45,136 bases of DNA, taken from contig NZ_BILX01000053.1 of NCBI RefSeq assembly GCF_004000785.1, positions 1-45,136 of the forward strand. Direction: 5' to 3'. This document shows positions 42,064 to 45,136 of this stretch, piece by piece; the stretch's first letter is position 1; each line of letters begins with the position of its first letter. The DNA comes from Paenibacillus ehimensis NBRC 15659. Its GTDB lineage: Bacteria > Bacillota > Bacilli > Paenibacillales > NBRC-103111. The notes under the pieces were generated by a model, which saw nothing but the letters and a program-made list of their open reading frames with translations, ran no database searches and had not been told where the DNA came from. The position numbers and the translations under genes are program-made.

Positions 42064-42097
42064 TTTGGGGCTAAATGGGGCTTGGTTTGGGGCTAAA
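42064..42097. repeat. Direct repeats just beyond the rpsD terminator
   Basis: TTTGGGGCTAAA occurs at 42064-42075 and 42086-42097, with a third GGGGCT between them (42077-42082). They stand where ordinary chromosome changes to accessory DNA and could be integrase arm sites or part of an attachment site. Nothing else is supported in 42022-42214. Confidence 0.45.
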
Positions 42098-42214
42098 AAT
42101 AATGTGGGTAGACTCTCTTATATTCCAAGCGCCTATTAAAATGAACCTGCCTGACGAACGCTTACGCGCCTTCATTTGTCCGAAAGCATTGGCAACACCC
42201 CATGAGGATTTGTA

Positions 42215-42252
42215 CAAAAAAAGAGCAGCGAGGTCATCCCTCCTGCTCTTTT
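42215..42252 (-). terminator. Terminator of the ribbon-helix-helix gene
   Basis: AAAAGAGCAG (42219-42228) and CTGCTCTTTT (42243-42252) form the stem, which includes the stop codon region; the minus strand continues with a run of T. Confidence 0.85.
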
Positions 42253-42413
42253 AATCTTCTCAAAATTCGATTCAATTCTACACTGACCGTTCGATCTTCT
42301 TTCGCTGCTTTCTCTCGTAACCATTCAATGATGTCCTTGTCGAAGTAAATGGACTCGCGCTCCTTCTTTTCTCCTTCTGCTTTAGGGGGCCGCCCCATTC
42401 TAGCCAAAATCAT
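42234..42413 (-). CDS. Small ribbon-helix-helix DNA-binding protein
   Basis: A 59-residue protein. MGRPPKAEGEKK is a basic N-terminal arm; RESIYFDKDIIEWLREKAAKEDRT gives one strand and the first helix, and VSVELNRILRRLKEQE the second helix, the pattern of Arc/MetJ/CopG repressors found on phages and plasmids. The start is ATG 42413 (four bases after AAGGAG); GTG 42416 and TTG 42407 are other options. It is divergent from a run of small genes, and the dyad-symmetric promoter region between them is its likely target. Confidence 0.82.
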   Translation of the reverse strand: MILARMGRPPKAEGEKKERESIYFDKDIIEWLREKAAKEDRTVSVELNRILRRLKEQEG

Positions 42414-42432
42414 CACGCTCCTTTTAAATCGA

Positions 42433-42461
42433 ATTATACAGACTTAAAAAAACTTTGTAAA
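42433..42461 (-). promoter_or_regulatory. Promoter of the ribbon-helix-helix gene
   Basis: Minus strand TTTACA (42461-42456), 17 bases, TATAAT (42438-42433). Confidence 0.82.
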
Positions 42462-42498
42462 CCACAAAAAAGTATTTACAAGGACTTTTAAAGTCTGT
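42438..42498. promoter_or_regulatory. 61-bp symmetric operator spanning two divergent promoters
   Basis: ACAGACTT (42438-42445), 9 bases, TTGTAAA (42455-42461), 13 bases, TTTACAA (42475-42481), 9 bases, AAGTCTGT (42491-42498): a perfectly spaced interrupted palindrome. The inner arms hold the -35 boxes and the outer arms abut the -10 boxes of both promoters. On the right side a further GACTTTTAAAGTC palindrome lies in the spacer. Confidence 0.75.
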
Positions 42499-42503
42499 CT
42501 AAT
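42475..42503 (+). promoter_or_regulatory. Promoter of the small-gene run
   Basis: TTTACA (42475-42480), 17 bases, TCTAAT (42498-42503); AAAGGAGGTG of the first gene follows about 10 bases later. Confidence 0.78.
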
Positions 42504-42532
42504 AGAGATAGAAAGGAGGTGAACAAGACAAC

Positions 42533-42661
42533 ATGAAGGATTGGGTACTTCTTCTTACGGCGATAATTCAACTGGTAACTGCAATAATCGCATTAAACAA
42601 TGACCGTAAGACAAACAAAAAAGGAACCAAAAAACGCCGCCGCCCAGGCAAACGTAAATAG
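42533..42661 (+). CDS. 42-residue single-pass membrane protein
   Basis: It reads MKDWVLLLTAIIQLVTAIIA as one membrane helix, then a very basic tail with KKRRRPGKRK. An AAAGGAGGTG site precedes the ATG. This layout (short outside, one helix, cationic cytoplasmic tail) resembles small phage or mobile-element membrane proteins; I cannot name it. It is the first gene after the divergent promoter. A competing hairpin pair follows its stop. Confidence 0.65.
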   Translation: MKDWVLLLTAIIQLVTAIIALNNDRKTNKKGTKKRRRPGKRK

Positions 42662-42669
42662 GTTCCTCC

Positions 42670-42698
42670 GAGAGGGTCGGACGCGACCCGGCCCTCTC
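42670..42698 (+). other. Hairpin after the first small gene
   Basis: GAGAGGG/CCCTCTC (42670-42676, 42692-42698) and the alternative GGGTCG/CGACCC (42674-42679, 42684-42689) overlap, so only one can form fully. No U-run follows; RNA stabilisation or processing is more likely than termination. Confidence 0.5.
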
Positions 42699-42747
42699 CT
42701 CCCAATCTTAACATAAAACAAGATTAAAATACATGGAGGGATTAGGC

Positions 42748-42834
42748 ATGGATAAAATCTTTTGGATCGTTTGGGTTCCGGTATTAGTCCTCTCAGTGAT
42801 TGGTCTTATTCAGGTGTTGCGGAATCGGAAATAA
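42748..42834 (+). CDS. 28-residue membrane microprotein
   Basis: ATG 42748 lies seven bases after GGAGGG. The peptide is one hydrophobic helix (IFWIVWVPVLVLSVIGLI) with a short basic end (RNRK). The good ribosome site and its place in the run support translation; function unknown. Confidence 0.55.
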   Translation: MDKIFWIVWVPVLVLSVIGLIQVLRNRK

Positions 42835-42873
42835 GTCGGGGACCTCGGTCTCTTAAAGGAGGAACACAGTTGC

Positions 42874-43038
42874 ATGGATGAGCTGCGAGAACTTACAAAT
42901 AACTTAATATACCTCAAAAAATTTTGGGGTGCCGAAGCATTGGAACGGACCGACGAAGCTGGGCAGGAATTTGCCAAGGGCGTAAGCTACGGATTCAAGA
43001 TCGCAGCGGCGATCATTGAAACGAAGGAACGAAAATAG
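42874..43038 (+). CDS. 54-residue soluble protein of unknown function
   Basis: The peptide starts MDELRELTNNLIYLKKFWG and has GQEFAKGVSYGFKIAAAIIE near the end; it is probably two helices with no membrane segment. A strong AAAGGAGG stands 11 bases before the ATG. It is third in the small-gene run and is followed by a stable UUCG hairpin. No family recognised. Confidence 0.55.
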   Translation: MDELRELTNNLIYLKKFWGAEALERTDEAGQEFAKGVSYGFKIAAAIIETKERK

Positions 43039-43040
43039 CG

Positions 43041-43058
43041 CGGGGGCTTCGGCCCCCG
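43041..43058 (+). other. UUCG tetraloop hairpin after the third small gene
   Basis: CGGGGGC-TTCG-GCCCCCG: a perfect seven-pair stem with a C(UUCG)G tetraloop, three bases after the stop. There is no U-run, so it may shield or process the mRNA. Confidence 0.6.
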
Positions 43059-43083
43059 GATATAAACGCGGGAGGTATGCGGG

Positions 43084-43257
43084 ATGAATAAATACGCGGT
43101 AAGCCCGTACACATATGGGCCGTATAACAATCCTACATCATGGGGGATCTGGAATAAGGAAACAAAGGCATGGACGACTTTCCTTCCGTGTCAAAGAAAG
43201 AAAGATGCGGAAGACGTTGCGAAAGCTTGGAATAAATCAATCGTCGGCGGACGGTAA
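43084..43257 (+). CDS. 57-residue protein of unknown function, aromatic-rich
   Basis: Starts MNKYAVSPYTYGPYNNPTSW and contains GIWNKETKAWTTFLPC and DAEDVAKAWNKS. The many Tyr and Trp residues suggest a small domain that reads "value plus context" like some phage accessory proteins, but no family is recognised. ATG 43084 is eight bases after GGGAGGT. The leader (CGCGGGAGGTATGCGGG) is almost repeated before the next gene. Confidence 0.55.
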   Translation: MNKYAVSPYTYGPYNNPTSWGIWNKETKAWTTFLPCQRKKDAEDVAKAWNKSIVGGR

Positions 43258-43269
43258 ACGCGGGGAGGT

Positions 43270-43491
43270 ATGGGTATCGGAACTATACCAATGAAATACG
43301 TGCCTGAACTCGAACACTCTTCAGGGTCTTGGATCGTGACTCGAAAAGCGGACGTTTCCGTGATCGGCGAGTTCTACAGCCATTACATCGTTAGCCGGTT
43401 CAATCCTGCCACCTGCAATATTGAAACCGCGTCGGAATACCTGTCCCGTATCAACCGCGAGATTCGTTTCAACCCTAACGACCCCGCCTGA
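43270..43491 (+). CDS. 73-residue protein of unknown function
   Basis: Contains MKYVPELEHSSGSWIVTRKA, FYSHYIVSRFNPATCNIET and ASEYLSRINREIRF. Start is uncertain: ATG 43270 is too near GGGGAGGT, and ATG 43291 is rather far. The opening GSWIVTRKADV and SEYLSRIN parts are similar in layout to the preceding gene (sequence display followed by a helix), which hints at a shared small fold. Last gene of the run; the terminator lies 82 bases on. Confidence 0.55.
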   Translation: MGIGTIPMKYVPELEHSSGSWIVTRKADVSVIGEFYSHYIVSRFNPATCNIETASEYLSRINREIRFNPNDPA

Positions 43492-43572
43492 CGAGGCCCG
43501 AGCGGAATGGGGATGCAGGGGCGGGCATACGGAGCAATGTTCCCACTTATACGGTAGATATGGCTACAATAG

Positions 43573-43607
43573 AAAACCCAAGGAGGTTTCAGAACCCCTT
43601 GGGTTTT
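43573..43607. terminator. Bidirectional terminator between convergent accessory genes
   Basis: AAAACCCAAGG (43573-43583) and CCTTGGGTTTT (43597-43607) pair perfectly, with an inner GGTT/AACC. It serves the small-gene run and the secreted-protein gene. The 80 bases before it hold no clear feature. Confidence 0.88.
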
Positions 43608-43632
43608 GCTGCTTTTAGAAAAAACATGGCAA

Positions 43633-44031
43633 TTATCTTTGAACAACAAATTTACCTTCGCCCGTAATTATGCTCCCATCGCCGTAGTCGTTTCTACTTA
43701 TCTCAAGATAATAATTTCCAGCTGAAATTTCTCCGATGTACTCAGAAAACTCTTCACCCGTAGGTCTTACATCAAAACTCCCGATATAATCATCGGGTCC
43801 AGTTACCGATTTATACACTGCAACGGTGATACGAGGATAAGAATTGCCGTCAGTAAATATTTTTCCGGTAATAGTCAAAGCACCAGACTGCAACTTTCTT
43901 TCCACTCCAGTAACAACCCTGCGTTTCATAGTAAATGACCAATCCTCATACCATTTTGCCGCAAACACTGGCATAGCTGACGACAAAAACAGAACCAACA
44001 CAAGAATACCTACTGAGAACTTTCTTTTCAT
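43633..44031 (-). CDS. Secreted protein of unknown function
   Basis: A 132-residue protein with a classic signal peptide: MKRKFSVGILVLVLFLSSAM, then PVFA before the likely cut. The mature part (AKWYEDWSFTMKRRV...) is rich in beta-strand patterns (LTITGKIFTDGNSYPRITVAVYK, GNYYLEISRND) and is probably a small beta-sandwich. GGAGG stands seven bases before ATG 44031. It is convergent with the small-gene run and has a -10-like TATAAT upstream. No family recognised. Confidence 0.75.
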   Translation of the reverse strand: MKRKFSVGILVLVLFLSSAMPVFAAKWYEDWSFTMKRRVVTGVERKLQSGALTITGKIFTDGNSYPRITVAVYKSVTGPDDYIGSFDVRPTGEEFSEYIGEISAGNYYLEISRNDYGDGSIITGEGKFVVQR

Positions 44032-44154
44032 TTCCAAACCTCCAATGGTTTAATATGGTAATTACACATCAATTATATGGCCGATAAATGAATGGTTAGA
44101 ACTTAATTTTACATATACAAATATTTAAAGTATGTACATGCCGCCTGAATATGG

Positions 44155-44184
44155 AAAATCCCCGCCAGCCAGCGGGGATTTTGA
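44155..44184 (-). terminator. Terminator after the 56-residue membrane protein
   Basis: AAAATCCCCGC (44155-44165) pairs with GCGGGGATTTT (44172-44182). T-rich ends on both strands; it separates the minus-strand gene at 44229 from the one at 43633. Confidence 0.8.
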
Positions 44185-44228
44185 TTTATCGTCGTCGCAA
44201 CTCGTTGGCTGCTATGGAAGAGAACGTT

Positions 44229-44399
44229 CTATTTTCTACCGAACCGAATGTATCTAACTATGAATAAAATTACTACAAGGAAAAATCCGCTCATAGAAAT
44301 GATATCTGTTACAGCTTCATCTTTGATGAAGTGTTTGTCAAATGTTATTACCATAAGAACGATGATAATGAATATTGTGTTATGAATATCCTTTTTCAT
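44229..44399 (-). CDS. 56-residue two-segment membrane protein
   Basis: ATG 44399 follows GGGAGG by five bases. The peptide has two hydrophobic segments (NTIFIIIVLMVITF and GFFLVVILFIVRYI) joined by a short charged loop DKHFIKDEAV, and a basic end RFGRK. The shape recalls small immunity or anti-holin proteins next to secreted peptides, but this is only a hint from context: it is divergent from the secreted protein gene at 44503. Confidence 0.6.
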   Translation of the reverse strand: MKKDIHNTIFIIIVLMVITFDKHFIKDEAVTDIISMSGFFLVVILFIVRYIRFGRK

Positions 44400-44429
44400 G
44401 AAATCCTCCCTTAATTGGAATATTTAGGG

Positions 44430-44458
44430 TTTACACTCTCATATTACAATGATATTAT
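44430..44458 (+). promoter_or_regulatory. Promoter of the secreted-protein gene at 44503
   Basis: TTTACA (44430-44435), 17 bases, TATTAT (44453-44458). A TTACAC...GTGTAA inverted repeat (arms 44431-44436 and just past the -10 box) brackets it. Confidence 0.72.
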
Positions 44459-44502
44459 ATTTGTGTAATAAATAAAACTTTTTCTTTGGGGAGGGCTTGA
44501 AT

Positions 44503-45066
44503 TTGAAATTATTCAAGGCAAAGATTTACGTCTCGGCTCTTGTTGCTGGTACGATGCTTTTCACCTCCATCACCGCTCCGGCCTCTGCGAATTTTTTAGG
44601 CAATAACAACGCAACTATCCAGTCAGAATATAAATTAACTGAAAACGAAAAAAGTCAGATGGATCAACTTATTCGAGGTTTGACAATCATTGAGTCGATC
44701 CCAGATGATGTACTAGCTCAAGGTGATGAGGCAACGGCCCAATGGTTGAAGAAAAATTATGACATACAACAAGAAGGATTTTTTGGATGCGTTGGTGCAA
44801 TTGGTACTGCATTGTTGGGGATTGCGTTCCCTGCAGCTAAGATAACCAAAATCAAAGACGCAATTAAAGCTGCTGGCGGCGTATATAAAGTCGTTACAGT
44901 TATCACCGGTTCCTATAAGGCTGCAAGGCAATTAGGGATGGGAGTACGCGAAGCAATTAAAATAGCTGTTCAAGATGCCTTCAGAACAGCTAGCAGTGAA
45001 GTGTTTTCATTGTTGCTGAGTTTCTTTGGAATCAGCAGTATCATTGGCGAGTGTTTCGAAGATTAA
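44503..45066 (+). CDS. Secreted protein with a hydrophobic C-terminal half, unknown function
   Basis: A 187-residue protein starting at TTG 44503, eight bases after GGGGAGG. A signal peptide (KAKIYVSALVAGTMLF, cut near APASA) leads to a charged helical region (residues about 40-85) and then a Gly/Ala-rich hydrophobic half: FFGCVGAIGTALLGIAFP, KDAIKAAGGVYKVVTVITG and a final SLLLSFFGISSIIGECFED. Two cysteines at the edges of the hydrophobic half could form a disulfide. It resembles no family I can name; a membrane-acting secreted peptide or a precursor protein is possible. It is divergent from a small two-segment membrane protein. Confidence 0.72.
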   Translation: MKLFKAKIYVSALVAGTMLFTSITAPASANFLGNNNATIQSEYKLTENEKSQMDQLIRGLTIIESIPDDVLAQGDEATAQWLKKNYDIQQEGFFGCVGAIGTALLGIAFPAAKITKIKDAIKAAGGVYKVVTVITGSYKAARQLGMGVREAIKIAVQDAFRTASSEVFSLLLSFFGISSIIGECFED

Positions 45067-45136
45067 TTGAAGAAAACAAAAAGCAAATCCTCTGAGTCTG
45101 TCAAGAATTTTGTGTAAGCTCTCAAAATCGATCTAT

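Noticed and set aside
43492..43572. tRNA or attachment site in the gap before the accessory terminator
   Set aside because: No cloverleaf and no repeat of another part of the window could be found.

Overview
The window looks like chromosomal DNA of a moderately GC-rich, endospore-type Firmicute, most likely Paenibacillaceae (Paenibacillus, Cohnella or a close relative). This rests on gene content and order: the run rqcH / calcium P-type ATPase / yicC / remA / gmk / rpoZ / coaBC / priA / def / fmt / rsmB is the same backbone as the Bacillus subtilis yloA-yloM region, and ylaN, ylbF, ylbG and yugN are further Bacillales marker genes. Many starts are ATG, TTG or GTG preceded by strong AGGAGG-like sites. 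I cannot name the species.

Layout. 1-11.2 kb (all minus strand): rsmB (cut by the window edge), fmt, def, priA, coaBC, rpoZ, gmk, remA, then yicC, a homocysteine methyltransferase/methylenetetrahydrofolate reductase fusion and dapF; this covers translation start and end processing, replication restart, CoA, nucleotides, and methionine and lysine/cell-wall precursors. 11.3-17.4 kb: a calcium P-type ATPase, divergent from a TetR regulator plus membrane protein pair with a very clear tandem operator, then rqcH. 17.4-23.4 kb: a large CheR-PAS-histidine kinase hybrid, galU, a PHP phosphoesterase and a LysR regulator. 23.4-30 kb: a duplicated structured repeat, an unknown gene, ylbG, an asparaginase, ylbF, and a two-gene XPB helicase operon. 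30-41 kb: a lipoprotein nuclease, a Gfo/Idh/MocA oxidoreductase, a CBS protein, an M20 amidohydrolase, yugN, an FtsW-type flippase, an Asp23 protein, an unusual SDR, a Ca2+/H+ exchanger, ylaN, an HPr-like protein without the phospho-histidine, an M29 aminopeptidase and a TVP38 membrane protein. 41.1-41.95 kb: rpsD with a good promoter and a 0.2-kb structured leader.

From about 42.0 kb to the right edge the character changes: AT-richer DNA, very short genes, secreted and membrane proteins of unknown function, and a ribbon-helix-helix regulator divergent from a run of five small genes. This looks like one end of an integrated mobile element (prophage-like or conjugative) placed just after the rpsD terminator, but no integrase is inside the window.

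The most interesting signals are non-coding: the mirror-symmetric divergent promoters at 42.43-42.50 kb, a perfect Fur-type 7-1-7 palindrome upstream of ylaN, a 125-bp element duplicated on both sides of ylaN, a duplicated 43-bp element beside the lysR promoter whose arms allow mutually exclusive stems, and the tandem TetR operator. No tRNA, rRNA or CRISPR array was seen.
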